This document shows, in pieces, positions 8,611-18,132 of a stretch of DNA of 64,000 nucleotides. The position numbers and the translations under genes are program-made. This stretch comes from Rhodospirillales bacterium. Its GTDB lineage: Bacteria > Pseudomonadota > Alphaproteobacteria > Rhodospirillales > GLO-3. The DNA is taken from assembly GCA_003354135.1 (NCBI GenBank), contig PIVK01000005.1:33894-97893 (forward strand), read 5' to 3'. The notes under the pieces were generated by a model. The model was given only the letters and a program-made list of their open reading frames with translations. It was not told where the DNA came from and did no database searches. Positions within the stretch are counted from its first letter, which is position 1. Each line of letters starts with the position of its first letter.

Positions 8611-9735
8611 ATGAAAAAGACCATCCGCCAGACGTTGATCACCTCGGTCATTCTGATGACCCTCCTCCTCGCAGCCCATGCCGCACATGCTGCATCGCGC
8701 ATCAAGGACATCGTTAACGTTGAGGGCGTGCGTGACAACATGCTGGTCGGATACGGACTCGTCGTGGGTCTCAACAACACCGGAGACACCTTGAAGACCG
8801 GTCACTTCACCAAGCAGAGCCTGCAGGCCATGCTCAATCGACTGGGGGTCAAACCGACGAATGACGGCCTCGACGCCAAGAACGTGGCGGCCGTGATGGT
8901 GACGGCTTCCCTGCCCCCCTTCTCCCGCCAGGGCGCGCGCATTGATGTAACCGTCAGCGCGCTGGGCGATGCCGACAGCCTACTCGGCGGAACGCTTCTG
9001 GTGACCCCGATCCTGGGCGCCGACGGCGAAGTCTATGCCGTTGCCCAGGGACAGTTGGCGGTCGGCGGTTTCGCGACCAAAGGCGACGCGGAAACGGTGA
9101 TCAAGGGCGTCCCCACCTCTGGCCGTATCGCCAATGGCGCCATCGTTGAACGCGAGATCGCCTTCAATCTGGATGGGCTGAACCTGGTGAAGTTAAACCT
9201 CCGCAACCCGGATTTCACGACGGCACGCCGCATTGCCCAGGCGGTGAACGCTTTCTTGGGCACGGCGGCGGCGAAAGCGATGGATCTTTCCACCGTTACA
9301 ATCGAAGTCCCGCAGGCCTACCGTAACGACACGGTCAACCTGCTGACCGATCTCGAGCAACTCCGCGTCGAACCTGATCAGATGGCCCGGGTCGTCATCG
9401 ACGAGCAGACCGGAACCATCGTCATGGGCGAGAACGTGCGTATCTCGACGGTCGCCATCGCCCAGGGATCCCTCACCATCCGAATCACGGAAACGGCCCA
9501 GGTCTCCCAACCCGGCCCCTTTGCGGAAGTCGGAGAAACAACCACCGTAGCCCGCACCGACATTCAGGTGCAGGAGGATGAGGACAAGAGGCTCACCGTA
9601 CTCCAGACCGGAGTTACGCTGCAGGAGATGGTTAACGGGCTCAACGCCCTCGGGATCGGACCACGCGACATGATCACCATTCTGCAAGCCGTCAAGTCGG
9701 CCGGCGCCCTGCAGGCCGAAATCCAGGTCATGTAG
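8611..9735 (+). CDS. flgI: Flagellar P-ring protein FlgI
   Basis: This 374-residue periplasmic P-ring subunit has a signal peptide with cleavage near AHA-27. FlgI hallmarks follow: SRIKDIVNVEGVRDNMLVGY, GLNNTGDTL, VMVTASLPPFSRQGARIDVTVS and, near the C-terminus, VQEDEDKRLTVLQTGVTL. Its length is typical. It leads a tight run flgI-flgJ-flgN-flgK-flgL. FlgA, its assembly chaperone, is encoded in the upstream operon. Confidence 0.97.
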   Translation: MKKTIRQTLITSVILMTLLLAAHAAHAASRIKDIVNVEGVRDNMLVGYGLVVGLNNTGDTLKTGHFTKQSLQAMLNRLGVKPTNDGLDAKNVAAVMVTASLPPFSRQGARIDVTVSALGDADSLLGGTLLVTPILGADGEVYAVAQGQLAVGGFATKGDAETVIKGVPTSGRIANGAIVEREIAFNLDGLNLVKLNLRNPDFTTARRIAQAVNAFLGTAAAKAMDLSTVTIEVPQAYRNDTVNLLTDLEQLRVEPDQMARVVIDEQTGTIVMGENVRISTVAIAQGSLTIRITETAQVSQPGPFAEVGETTTVARTDIQVQEDEDKRLTVLQTGVTLQEMVNGLNALGIGPRDMITILQAVKSAGALQAEIQVM

Positions 9736-9747
9736 GGGGAACGGGAC

Positions 9748-10071
9748 ATGGATATGAGCACCCCCCAGATGGATATGCAGACCGCCATGATGGCGTCCAA
9801 CCAGCTCCCTCGCGTACATGGGCGGATGGATGAGGTCAAAGCTCGCGAAACGGCCCAGGATTTCGAGGCCTTCTTCCTGGCCCAGGCCTTTGAGAACATG
9901 TTCAAGGGAATCGAGGCGGAAGAGCCGTTCGGAGGCGGCCATGCCGAGGAAATGTGGCGCAGCATGCAGGTTCAGGAATTCGGCAAGGAAGTCGCAAGAA
10001 ACGGCGGAGTTGGCATCGCCGACGCCGTATTTCGCGAAATAATGAAGATGCAGGAGGTCCAGGGACCATGA
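9748..10071 (+). CDS. flgJ: Rod-binding protein, FlgJ N-terminal type
   Basis: This 107-residue protein corresponds only to the rod-binding domain of FlgJ (FEAFFLAQAFENMFKGI, and a C-terminal GGVGIADAVFREIMKM). The muramidase domain of enterobacterial FlgJ is absent, as is usual in Alphaproteobacteria, where a separate enzyme opens the peptidoglycan. It starts 12 bases after flgI and overlaps the next gene by ATGA. Expected role: scaffold for rod assembly in the periplasm. Confidence 0.88.
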   Translation: MDMSTPQMDMQTAMMASNQLPRVHGRMDEVKARETAQDFEAFFLAQAFENMFKGIEAEEPFGGGHAEEMWRSMQVQEFGKEVARNGGVGIADAVFREIMKMQEVQGP

Positions 10072-10559
10072 CGACGGAAAAACCGGACACCCCCGACAAG
10101 ACCGACGCTCCCGAGGATGACGCGACCCGCAAGGTGAACGATCTGTCCTTCATCGCCAAACGCCTGATCTCGGCCCTCGAAACGGAGAATATGTTCCTGC
10201 GCGAGCACAACCAGGCCGCCGTCGCCGCCAGGCTCGAGGAGAAAACCAAGCTCAGCCATGCCTACGAACGCCACATCAAGGGGTTCACGGAAAATCCAGA
10301 TATCTTGACCGCGGCAGACGAGGAAGCACGCCGACGCCTTCGAGTCCAAGGCGAGAAACTGCATGCACTGATGGAAGAGAATTCCATGTTGCTCAAGGCT
10401 ACGATCCTGGCCGGCAAACAACTAATGGACAACATTGCCGAGGCCGTGAGATCGGTCAATGGCAAGAGCCCGGCCTACTCCGGAGACGGCAGCTACGGCC
10501 GATCAGCCAACCGGCAGGCGCCGCGCAATTTGTCCATTTCCCTGGATCAGTCGCTTTAG
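10068..10559 (+). CDS. flgN: FlgN-like flagellar export chaperone
   Basis: This 163-residue cytosolic helical protein has a start codon that overlaps the flgJ stop (ATGA), indicating translational coupling. The core LIS-ALETENMFLREHNQAAVAAR-LEEKTKL resembles the helical hairpin of FlgN, the chaperone for FlgK and FlgL, both encoded immediately downstream. The N-terminal 30 residues are charged and likely disordered. Assignment is from helix pattern and position; sequence motifs in FlgN are weak. Confidence 0.7.
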   Translation: MTTEKPDTPDKTDAPEDDATRKVNDLSFIAKRLISALETENMFLREHNQAAVAARLEEKTKLSHAYERHIKGFTENPDILTAADEEARRRLRVQGEKLHALMEENSMLLKATILAGKQLMDNIAEAVRSVNGKSPAYSGDGSYGRSANRQAPRNLSISLDQSL

Positions 10560-10592
10560 GCGGCCAGGGCGTCCCGAGGCGGGAGTTACGGT

Positions 10593-12770
10593 ATGTCAGG
10601 AAACATCACCTTCGCACTCCGAACGGCCCAGGCCGGCCTGCTCGTCAACCAGCAAGCCTTGAACACGGTCGCCAACAACATCGCAAACGTTAATACCGAG
10701 GGTTACTCCCGCAAGGTTATCAACCTCGAGCAGCGGGTCGTTGCCGGGGTTGGCGCCGGCGTACAGATCTCCGAAGTCGCCCGCAAGACGGACGAAGGTC
10801 TACTCAAGAGCCTGAGAGGCGAATTGGGAACACTGCAGACCGTCAAGATCCAGGAGTCCTACCTTGACCAGATCCAGGAACTGTTCGGCGCCCCGGGGGA
10901 CAATACATCCATCAGCCACGTCATCCAGGAGTTCGCCTCGGCCATGGAAGCGCTGTCGGTCACTCCCAACAACGTTCTCGAACAGCAGGACCTCGTGCGC
11001 CGGGCAACCGAGGTCACCCTGAAAATCCGGGCCATGTCCGAGAAAGTCCAGGACATGCGCACCCAGGCCGACAAGGACATCGGCACCCTGGTTGGCCGGA
11101 CCAACGAGTTGATTACGACCATTGCCACGCTGAACGATGAAATCGTCCGCAATGCGGCGGTGAACCATGACGTCAGCGACCTCAGAGACAAGCTTGACCT
11201 GGCGCTCGACGAGCTGTCAGAAAACCTGGACGTCACCTATTTCTTCCGCGACGGCGGCGACGCGGTGGTCTTCACGGCGGACGGACGTTCGATTGTCTCC
11301 GATACTCCAGCATTTCTGACCCACACCGCGGTCGGGTCGATAAGCGCGACCACCACCCATGCCGCCGGAGAAATCACGGGGCTCTTCGTTGGAAACGCGG
11401 TGCCCGCTAATGACATCACGACGCAGTTGACCAAGGGCAAGTTCAAGGGGCTGATCGATCTGCGTGACGAATCCCTCCCCGGCCTGCAGAGTCAGCTCGA
11501 CGAAATGGCGGCGGGACTCCGGGACCAGATGAACCTGATCCACAACCGCGGCCTGTCGCATCCCGGCGCCCAGACCATGACGGGAACGCGAAATTTTCTG
11601 GCCCCGGCTACGTCCACCATTTCCTACAGCGGAACCCAGGACACCCGGGTGGTCTTGTTCGATCAAGACGGCAACCAGCTCAAGAACACGACGATCCGCA
11701 CCCTGGTCACCAACTCCACCACGACCATCGACAATCTGGCCAGCGAACTGCAGACATGGCTCAGGAACAATGGTGCGAGCGGTGCGACGGTCAGCACGTC
11801 AGACAACGTGTTTGATATCCAGTTGAACTCGACGTCCGTCTATCTCGCCTTCCGTGACGAGACCACGAGCACCGCAGGCTCCAACCATCAGGACGCCACC
11901 ATCTCGTTCGATATTGACGGCTCTGATCCCGGCCAGGCAAGTACCCACACCGGCTTCTCCAACTTCTTCGGGCTCAACGATTTCTTCGTTGACGGCCTGA
12001 CCGATAACATTCTTGAAAGCGACGTAATCGCCTCGACTTACACATTCCCGGCTTACGCGACCTACGAGTTCCGCGACAGCGACGGCGTCGTGGGAACCGT
12101 GGTGGTGGAGGTGAACAACACCCTTCAGGACCTCATCGACAAGATCGGGGCCGACACCACACTGAGCGCGAAAATCAAACCGAGTTTGGTTCCCGACGGC
12201 TCCGGCATGCGGCTCCGTTTCACCCACGAACGGGGATTGCCTCTCGAGGTTTATCGGACGAGTGGTTCGGGCACCGGCTTCTCGGACATCAACGTGCATG
12301 CCTCGGACGTGCGGACGGCGTCCACCATCGAAGTTCGCAGCGATATCATCACCCAGCCGGCCCGGGTGTCGCGCGGGGCCGTGCAGTGGGACTCGAACCG
12401 GGGTGTCTCCGGAGAATACATCTCCAGCGCCGGCGACAACACCCTTGCCGAGGCGATGGCCGAGAAACTGACCGCCTCTATGACCTTCAAGCAGGCCGGC
12501 CGCCTCAGCGACGTGACCTTGACACTTGCGCAGTACGGCGCGGCCGTCGTCGCGACGAGCGCGACCACGTCCGCGGCCAACCTGACGACCCTGAACTACC
12601 AGCAGTCCCTAGTTGACAGCCTGATGTTCAAGTCCGACAGCTTCCGCGGCGTGAACCTCGACGAAGAAATGTCGCAGATCATCCTCTTCGAGACGGCCTA
12701 CAACGCTTCGGCGCGCCTGCTCTCGGCCCTCAGAAGAATGATCGACACGTTGGAGGAAGCGATAAAATGA
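10593..12770 (+). CDS. flgK: Hook-filament junction protein FlgK (HAP1)
   Basis: This 725-residue first junction protein has the N-terminal signature VANNIANVNTEGYSR (27-40) and C-terminal helix VNLDEEMSQIILFETAYNASARLLSALRRMIDTL, both diagnostic. It is about 170 residues longer than E. coli FlgK; the extra sequence is in the middle (roughly 320-620), which is rich in Thr, Ser and Asp. It is preceded by a good ribosome site (CGGGAG) and followed after 12 bases by flgL. Confidence 0.95.
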   Translation: MSGNITFALRTAQAGLLVNQQALNTVANNIANVNTEGYSRKVINLEQRVVAGVGAGVQISEVARKTDEGLLKSLRGELGTLQTVKIQESYLDQIQELFGAPGDNTSISHVIQEFASAMEALSVTPNNVLEQQDLVRRATEVTLKIRAMSEKVQDMRTQADKDIGTLVGRTNELITTIATLNDEIVRNAAVNHDVSDLRDKLDLALDELSENLDVTYFFRDGGDAVVFTADGRSIVSDTPAFLTHTAVGSISATTTHAAGEITGLFVGNAVPANDITTQLTKGKFKGLIDLRDESLPGLQSQLDEMAAGLRDQMNLIHNRGLSHPGAQTMTGTRNFLAPATSTISYSGTQDTRVVLFDQDGNQLKNTTIRTLVTNSTTTIDNLASELQTWLRNNGASGATVSTSDNVFDIQLNSTSVYLAFRDETTSTAGSNHQDATISFDIDGSDPGQASTHTGFSNFFGLNDFFVDGLTDNILESDVIASTYTFPAYATYEFRDSDGVVGTVVVEVNNTLQDLIDKIGADTTLSAKIKPSLVPDGSGMRLRFTHERGLPLEVYRTSGSGTGFSDINVHASDVRTASTIEVRSDIITQPARVSRGAVQWDSNRGVSGEYISSAGDNTLAEAMAEKLTASMTFKQAGRLSDVTLTLAQYGAAVVATSATTSAANLTTLNYQQSLVDSLMFKSDSFRGVNLDEEMSQIILFETAYNASARLLSALRRMIDTLEEAIK

Positions 12771-12782
12771 TGGAGGTAAATC

Positions 12783-15743
12783 ATGTCTCGGATTTCTGAT
12801 CTCGCCTCTAATACGGCCCTGGTACAGATCCTTCTGAACACCCAGAAGTCGCTGCACACCTTAGGGAAGCAGGTGGCATCCGAGAAGGCGGCCGATGACT
12901 ACATGACCATCTCCCAGAATTCGGAGAGGCTGGTCAACATCGAGAATACCCGCGACTCCCTCCAGTCCTACATGAAGGCAAACGACATCGCGGGATTCCG
13001 GCTCGACCTTCAGATGACGGCCATAGACTCCCTGGACTCCGAGCTCCGCAACTTCCGGGACGAGTTGGGCTCCCTCCGCATGCACGATGCCTATGACGAA
13101 ACGAGCATAACCAATGTCCAGAAGATGGCCTTCGACCGCCTCAAGTCCATGGAGGCCTATCTCAACCTGGATATCAACGGCCGTTACGTCTTCGCCGGAT
13201 CGCGGACCGACACCCAACCGGTGAGCTTCGGCCTGACCACGCTGGCCGCCCTACAGGACACCTACGATGGCGCCCGGGTCACCTTCCCGACGTCACGCGA
13301 CGCCCATTTGGAGCGCATGTCCCTGAGCGAGGACGATCTCAACGAGAACACGGTCCACATCGATTCCAGCAACTTCCTCCAGTTCCGCCAGGACTCGGAT
13401 GGCGTGGCCACGAACGCGGGGTCCAGCACCATCCGCGCCACCTCGGCCCTGTTCTCGAATCTCAGCGTCGGCGCCACCATCTCCGTAACCAACACGGCCG
13501 ACAACAACGGCACCTACACGGTCGAGAGCCTATCCAGCGACGGCACCACGGTCACCGTTAAGACCGAAATGCTGGCTGACGAGACCCTTCCCGGCGCCGT
13601 GGCTACTGAAGCGGGCGCCGCAGGCGTAACCTTCCTGCTCGAGGACAGTTCGACGCTAACGCCGGGTGGCAACATCACATTCGACGCCACCAACCGCACC
13701 ATCACCGACGATGCGGCGGCCGGTCTGTTCGCCGGCTTTTCGGCCGGCGACTTCGTCACTGTCTCCGGTTCAGCGAGCAACAACGGAACGTTCAGGGTCG
13801 ACTCGGTCGACGCCTCCAACAACTTCATCACCGTCACCCAGCATCCCACCACGGTCACACTCGCCGACGGCACCACGACGGTCACCAATCAGGATACGGG
13901 GACACTGACCTTTAGCCGCAGCGGCGACACCATCACCGCAGCCACCGCCGGCGCCTTTAGCGGCGTCAATGCCGGCGAGGTCATTACCATCACCGGAACC
14001 GACGAGAACGACGGAACCTGGACGGTCGGGTCCGTGGACGCCACCGGAACGATCATCACCGTCGAGTCCAAGAAACTGACCGACGAGGGCCTCAGCGGGA
14101 CCACGTTCTTCGACCTCTACAGCGACACCGATATCGAATTCACCGCCGCCGACAGGAAGATCGAAATTCGCCAGTCGGGAACGGCGAACGTGGTTCCCAA
14201 CATCTTCCTGGGCCTCGACGTCGGCAACACGATCACCATCGCCGGCACGGGCAGCAACGACGGCACCTTCACCATCACCTCCATTTCTTCGGACAAGTCC
14301 TCCGTGACAGTCGAAGAGGCCATCGTCGATGAGACCGACACCGACGGCGCCACCATCGCCGACGGTCAGTTGACCGACGAGGCCGGCGCGGGGGCCGTGG
14401 CCTTCACCCTGCCCAGCGGCAGCACCCTCACCAACGCGACGACCGGTAATATCACCTTCGACCAGTCGAGCCTGACCATCACCGCAGCGACGGCGAGTTC
14501 GCTCTCCGGCATCTCGGTCGGTGACTTCGTTACCGTGACCGGCAGCACGAGCAACAACGGCACCTACCGGGTCGCAGCCAACGACGGCACCACCCTTACC
14601 GTCGAAGGATCTTCCTACACTTCAGGCACGCAGATGGCCTTCACCGACGTCGGCGCGGCCGGGACCGACACCATCCAGCTCCAGGACACCGGCGGCACTG
14701 CCATCGAAGGCGCCTTTCGCAACCTCAAAGCCGGCGAAACCTTTACCGTCAGCGGCACCGCCGCCCATGACGGCACCTATACCATCAGTTCCATTTCCGA
14801 TGATGGCTCGACGATAACGGTCTCTGAGGACATCACGGCCACGGCAACCGACACCGACGGCGCCCGCGTCCAGGTCTTCGCCGCCGACGGCACCATTTCC
14901 GCCACCCCGTATTACAGCGGTGACTCTGTCACCTATACCCACCGCATCGACAAGGACCGGAATTTCGAGGAGGAACTGACCGCCATCGACCCGGCCTTCG
15001 AGAAGGCAATCCGCAGCATGTTCATGATCGCGCAAGGCAAGTTCGGTACCGAGGGCGGCCTGGACCAGGCCGCCAACCGCCATCGGATCAAAGAGGCCCT
15101 GTCCCTCGTCAACAGCGCGCTTGACCCCATGACCGAGGGCCGCAGCAACGTGGCCCAGGTGGACAACGTAACCTTGGCCGGCACCATCGAGGCCGGAGAC
15201 CAGTACACGATCACCGTCAACGGCACCTCTCTTACCTATAGCGCCGTCTCGGGAAATTCCCTAAACGACATCCGTGACCAGTTGATCGCCCTCATCAACG
15301 CCACCGCCGCCATCAACGGCACCGTCACGGCCACCGCCGGAGACGATGGGGGCGTGAGGATCACGGCGGACACGGCTGGGACCGGCTTTAAGACGGCCTC
15401 CTATACGACAAATGGCGGCGTGATTTCGGACAACTCTGCCACCGCCATGAACCACACGGCCAACTACCAGGCAGTGGATCACGGCACCGCAGCCGACGGC
15501 ACAAAACTAACGAGCAACCTCGAAAGCGTCACGCGGATCATGGGCTTCCGCATGGAACTGCTGAAGAGCACCAAGACCCTGCATAAAAATTTCGTCAGTT
15601 TCCTGAACGAGAACGTCAGCGAAATTGAGGATGCCGACATGCTGTCGGTGGTCACCAAACTCACCGACCAGGCGCGGGTCCTGGAGGCAGCCTACAGCGC
15701 CTTGGCAAGGATCCGACAACTGAGCTTCCATAACTACCTATAA
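12783..15743 (+). CDS. flgL: Hook-filament junction protein FlgL (HAP3), giant form
   Basis: This 986-residue protein compares with about 300 for ordinary FlgL. Flagellin-type N-terminal helices (1-160, RISDLASNTALVQILLNTQKSL; FAGSRTDTQPV at 137-147) and C-terminal helices (905-986) frame a very large insert. Residues 213-682 hold six repeats of about 55-70 residues with the core GDFVTVSGS-NNGTYRV-S and an acidic Thr-rich spacer. Residues 704-785 return to FlgL-like sequence. Residues 788-880 are a third copy of the VAQVD module found twice in the hook protein. The insert should project from the filament base. Codon use is like its neighbours. Confidence 0.9.
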   Translation: MSRISDLASNTALVQILLNTQKSLHTLGKQVASEKAADDYMTISQNSERLVNIENTRDSLQSYMKANDIAGFRLDLQMTAIDSLDSELRNFRDELGSLRMHDAYDETSITNVQKMAFDRLKSMEAYLNLDINGRYVFAGSRTDTQPVSFGLTTLAALQDTYDGARVTFPTSRDAHLERMSLSEDDLNENTVHIDSSNFLQFRQDSDGVATNAGSSTIRATSALFSNLSVGATISVTNTADNNGTYTVESLSSDGTTVTVKTEMLADETLPGAVATEAGAAGVTFLLEDSSTLTPGGNITFDATNRTITDDAAAGLFAGFSAGDFVTVSGSASNNGTFRVDSVDASNNFITVTQHPTTVTLADGTTTVTNQDTGTLTFSRSGDTITAATAGAFSGVNAGEVITITGTDENDGTWTVGSVDATGTIITVESKKLTDEGLSGTTFFDLYSDTDIEFTAADRKIEIRQSGTANVVPNIFLGLDVGNTITIAGTGSNDGTFTITSISSDKSSVTVEEAIVDETDTDGATIADGQLTDEAGAGAVAFTLPSGSTLTNATTGNITFDQSSLTITAATASSLSGISVGDFVTVTGSTSNNGTYRVAANDGTTLTVEGSSYTSGTQMAFTDVGAAGTDTIQLQDTGGTAIEGAFRNLKAGETFTVSGTAAHDGTYTISSISDDGSTITVSEDITATATDTDGARVQVFAADGTISATPYYSGDSVTYTHRIDKDRNFEEELTAIDPAFEKAIRSMFMIAQGKFGTEGGLDQAANRHRIKEALSLVNSALDPMTEGRSNVAQVDNVTLAGTIEAGDQYTITVNGTSLTYSAVSGNSLNDIRDQLIALINATAAINGTVTATAGDDGGVRITADTAGTGFKTASYTTNGGVISDNSATAMNHTANYQAVDHGTAADGTKLTSNLESVTRIMGFRMELLKSTKTLHKNFVSFLNENVSEIEDADMLSVVTKLTDQARVLEAAYSALARIRQLSFHNYL
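13419..14828 (+). repeat. Six beta-rich repeats in flgL
   Basis: Approximate residues of the units are 213-262, 296-352, 373-428, 449-512, 556-608 and 630-682. Each has an opening strand (NITFD or similar), a TITAA/TITDD turn, a GxxVTVSG-type strand, (N/D)(N/D)GT(Y/F/W)xV and a closing TVTV-like strand. Similarity is clear at protein level and loose at DNA level, so the duplications are not recent. Confidence 0.85.
15144..15422 (+). repeat. Third copy of hook module, in flgL
   Basis: It encodes VAQVDNVTLAGTIEAGD-YTITVNGT, then LNDIRDQLIALINATAAINGTVTA and TADTAGTGFKTA. This is the same domain plan as the two modules in the hook gene at 5760-6314. Its presence in two different axial proteins suggests exchange between flagellar genes. 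Confidence 0.8.
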
Positions 15744-15841
15744 GTCCCGGAGGCATCCCCAGAGGACACTTTGCTATTTCTAGCGGCGGCCTGTAGAATT
15801 CGCCGGACGCCGTTGCATGGGAATTGAAGGATACCAAGCCA

Positions 15842-16315
15842 GTGCCTCTGAAAATCGACATCAAGAAAGGCGAGAAATTGGTCATCAACGGGGCCGTTAT
15901 CGAAAACGTGGGCGTGCATACGAAGATTCTGCTCTACAACCAAGCTGCCATTCTCCGGGAGAAGGAAGTCCTGTCGGCCGACGATTGCGTTACGCCGGCC
16001 TCGCGTGTCTATTTCGCGCTCCAATGCGCTTACATGTTCCCAGATCGTAAGGACCATCACCTGGGACTTTGCGAACAGTACCTCCAGGAATACCTGAAAG
16101 CCTGCCCGAGCGCCGCCGAGATCGGCGACGACATCCGTCACCAATTGGCCGACGGACATATCTACAAGGGCCTCAGACAGACACGGAAACTGATCGGTCA
16201 CGAAATGTCGGCGCTTTCTGCCTTGCCTGAAAACGTGTCCAAGCTCTTCGAACTGGCTTCGGAAGAAGATGAAGAGAGTAATGGTCAGGAGCAAGAGGAC
16301 GATAAGGAATCCTGA
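15842..16315 (+). CDS. flbT: Flagellin synthesis repressor FlbT
   Basis: This 157-residue protein resembles Caulobacter FlbT, which binds flagellin mRNA leaders and represses translation until the hook is complete. LKIDIKKGEKLVINGAVIEN and the YF-ALQ-AYMFPD segment are characteristic. I prefer the GTG at 15842 (PLKIDIK follows, as in the family), with GAAGGA ten bases upstream. A TTG at 15824 would also be in frame. The C-terminal 20 residues are strongly acidic. It is the last flagellar gene of this run; glycosylation genes follow. Confidence 0.88.
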   Translation: MPLKIDIKKGEKLVINGAVIENVGVHTKILLYNQAAILREKEVLSADDCVTPASRVYFALQCAYMFPDRKDHHLGLCEQYLQEYLKACPSAAEIGDDIRHQLADGHIYKGLRQTRKLIGHEMSALSALPENVSKLFELASEEDEESNGQEQEDDKES

Positions 16316-16349
16316 CCGGGATAGGAACACCTTTACCCGGAGAGCCGGC

Positions 16350-18098
16350 ATGCAAGCAGAAAGCAGCGCCACGAAGGTGGATATGGCCGTCAAAGCCGCC
16401 CAGGACGGGCGGACAGATGAGGGGGAAAGACTCCTCCGAGACGTTCTGACCGAGGAACCAAATAATTTCGCCGCCCTGGTCAATCTAGGCGGCCTTCTTG
16501 TTACACAAGGCAACGCCCACGGCGCCGAGCCGTTATTGAGGCGCGCAATAAATATAGAACCGGACGATCCGAGCGCCCTCCTAAAACTCGCGACAGCACT
16601 GTCGCTACAAAACAGGAAACGCCGCGCCTACGAGATGGTGTGCCGGTTGCTCAAGATCGTGCCGGACAACCCGGAAGCCCTGTTTCTCGCATCCGTACTT
16701 ACCCGGGAGAGGGGCCAACTCGAGGACTCGCGGAAATACATGGGGGCTTACCTCAAGAGAGAACCGGACAATCCCACCGCCTTGATGGACTACGGCAGCC
16801 TCTCCGCCAATCTGGGGTATCTCGACGAGGCGCTGGAAACGTTCCGCCACCTCGCCTCGTTCCAGCCCGACGTGGCCGGTGTTTGGGGCAACATAGGCAC
16901 CGTGCATCTGATCCGCAGACGTTATACAGACGCATTGGTGAGCTACGAAAAGGCCCTTGCTTTCGACCCGGACCATTCGGAGGCCAACAAGAATAGGATC
17001 ATCTGCCTGCGCCGCCTGGGGTACGTTGAGGAAGCCGTTGAGATCGGCGAGCCACTCATCGCCGCTCACCCCGAGGACACCCAGCTCCGAAGCGTGCTGG
17101 GCTCGGCGTTCCGCGAGTGCGGCCGGTATCAGGATGCACGCAGGCACTACGAAGAGGCGTTCGCCACAGCACCCGGCTTCGCTTCGGCGAAAGCCAACCT
17201 GGGGATGCTCGACCTGCTGGAAGACAAGTGGGAGCAAGGCTGGCCGCGCTACGAGGCGCGCTGGAAGGACCCCTCTTTCGGCATGCCTGTCCGCCGATTT
17301 AATCAACCAAAGTGGGACGGATCGGACCTCGACGGGCGGACCCTCTTCATCTTTGCCGAACAGGGGCTGGGAGACACCATCCAGTTCGCGCGTTACATCA
17401 AGCTCATCGCCGAAACGAAAAACGCGAAGATTGTCGTCGAGTGCCAAGCCGAATTGGCGCCGGTCCTGGAACGGATGGACTCGGTCAGCCAAGTCGCGGT
17501 GAGAGGCGAAACTTTACCTCCGTTTGATACGTACATACCGATAATGAGCATTCCCTTGGTCTTGGGGCAGACCATCGGAACGGTTCCTCGCGACACTCCA
17601 TATCTGGTTCCCGACACCTGCCCATCGGCTTTTAAATCCTGGCTCGGACAGGTGAAGGAAAAGACGGTCGGCGTTGTGTGGCATGGGAACCCGGACCAGA
17701 CCGATAATTGGAAACGCTTCGTCCCCTATGCGACATTCGCTCCGATATTCGAGACGCCCGGCATATCTTTCGTCAGTTTCCAGATAGACAGGGAAGCGGA
17801 CGAAACCCTTCCCGAGGGGAGCTTCGATGCCGTGCCTCTGTTGACGGACTTCGGTGCGACGGCCAGCATATTGGATAAGATCGACCTATTGATCTCGATC
17901 GACACGGCGACCGCTCACATGGCGGGGGCGCTCGGCAAACCATGCTGGACTATGATTCCCTTCGTTCCCGATTGGCGTTGGCGGCTCGAGACGGAGGAGA
18001 GCATCTGGTATCCGTCCATGAAGCTCTACCGGCAAACCGCTTTGCATGACTGGACCCCGGTGGTCCAACGTATAAGATCCGATCTGGAAGCCCTTTGA
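16350..18098 (+). CDS. TPR protein fused to GT9-like glycosyltransferase
   Basis: This 582-residue protein has TPR repeats over about 1-315 (for example NFAALVNLGGLLVTQGN, GVWGNIGTVHLIRRRYTDALVSYEKAL). A heptosyltransferase-like GT-B part follows, with FIFAEQGLGDTIQFARY near 332, VGVVWHGNP, and LLISIDTATAHMAGALGKPCWTM. This architecture is common beside flagellin genes and may glycosylate flagellin or another surface protein; substrate unknown. The ATG at 16350 with GGAGAG before it is preferred over a start inside flbT. A paralogue follows after 34 bases and another lies at 53694-55379. Confidence 0.82.
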   Translation: MQAESSATKVDMAVKAAQDGRTDEGERLLRDVLTEEPNNFAALVNLGGLLVTQGNAHGAEPLLRRAINIEPDDPSALLKLATALSLQNRKRRAYEMVCRLLKIVPDNPEALFLASVLTRERGQLEDSRKYMGAYLKREPDNPTALMDYGSLSANLGYLDEALETFRHLASFQPDVAGVWGNIGTVHLIRRRYTDALVSYEKALAFDPDHSEANKNRIICLRRLGYVEEAVEIGEPLIAAHPEDTQLRSVLGSAFRECGRYQDARRHYEEAFATAPGFASAKANLGMLDLLEDKWEQGWPRYEARWKDPSFGMPVRRFNQPKWDGSDLDGRTLFIFAEQGLGDTIQFARYIKLIAETKNAKIVVECQAELAPVLERMDSVSQVAVRGETLPPFDTYIPIMSIPLVLGQTIGTVPRDTPYLVPDTCPSAFKSWLGQVKEKTVGVVWHGNPDQTDNWKRFVPYATFAPIFETPGISFVSFQIDREADETLPEGSFDAVPLLTDFGATASILDKIDLLISIDTATAHMAGALGKPCWTMIPFVPDWRWRLETEESIWYPSMKLYRQTALHDWTPVVQRIRSDLEAL

Positions 18099-18132
18099 CG
18101 CCCGCCTTCGGGCCGGAGGGGAGCGCCAACAA

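Noticed and set aside
13419..14828. CRISPR-like or minisatellite array in flgL
   Set aside because: The periodicity is at protein level, with diverged DNA and variable unit length, and one continuous reading frame runs through it.
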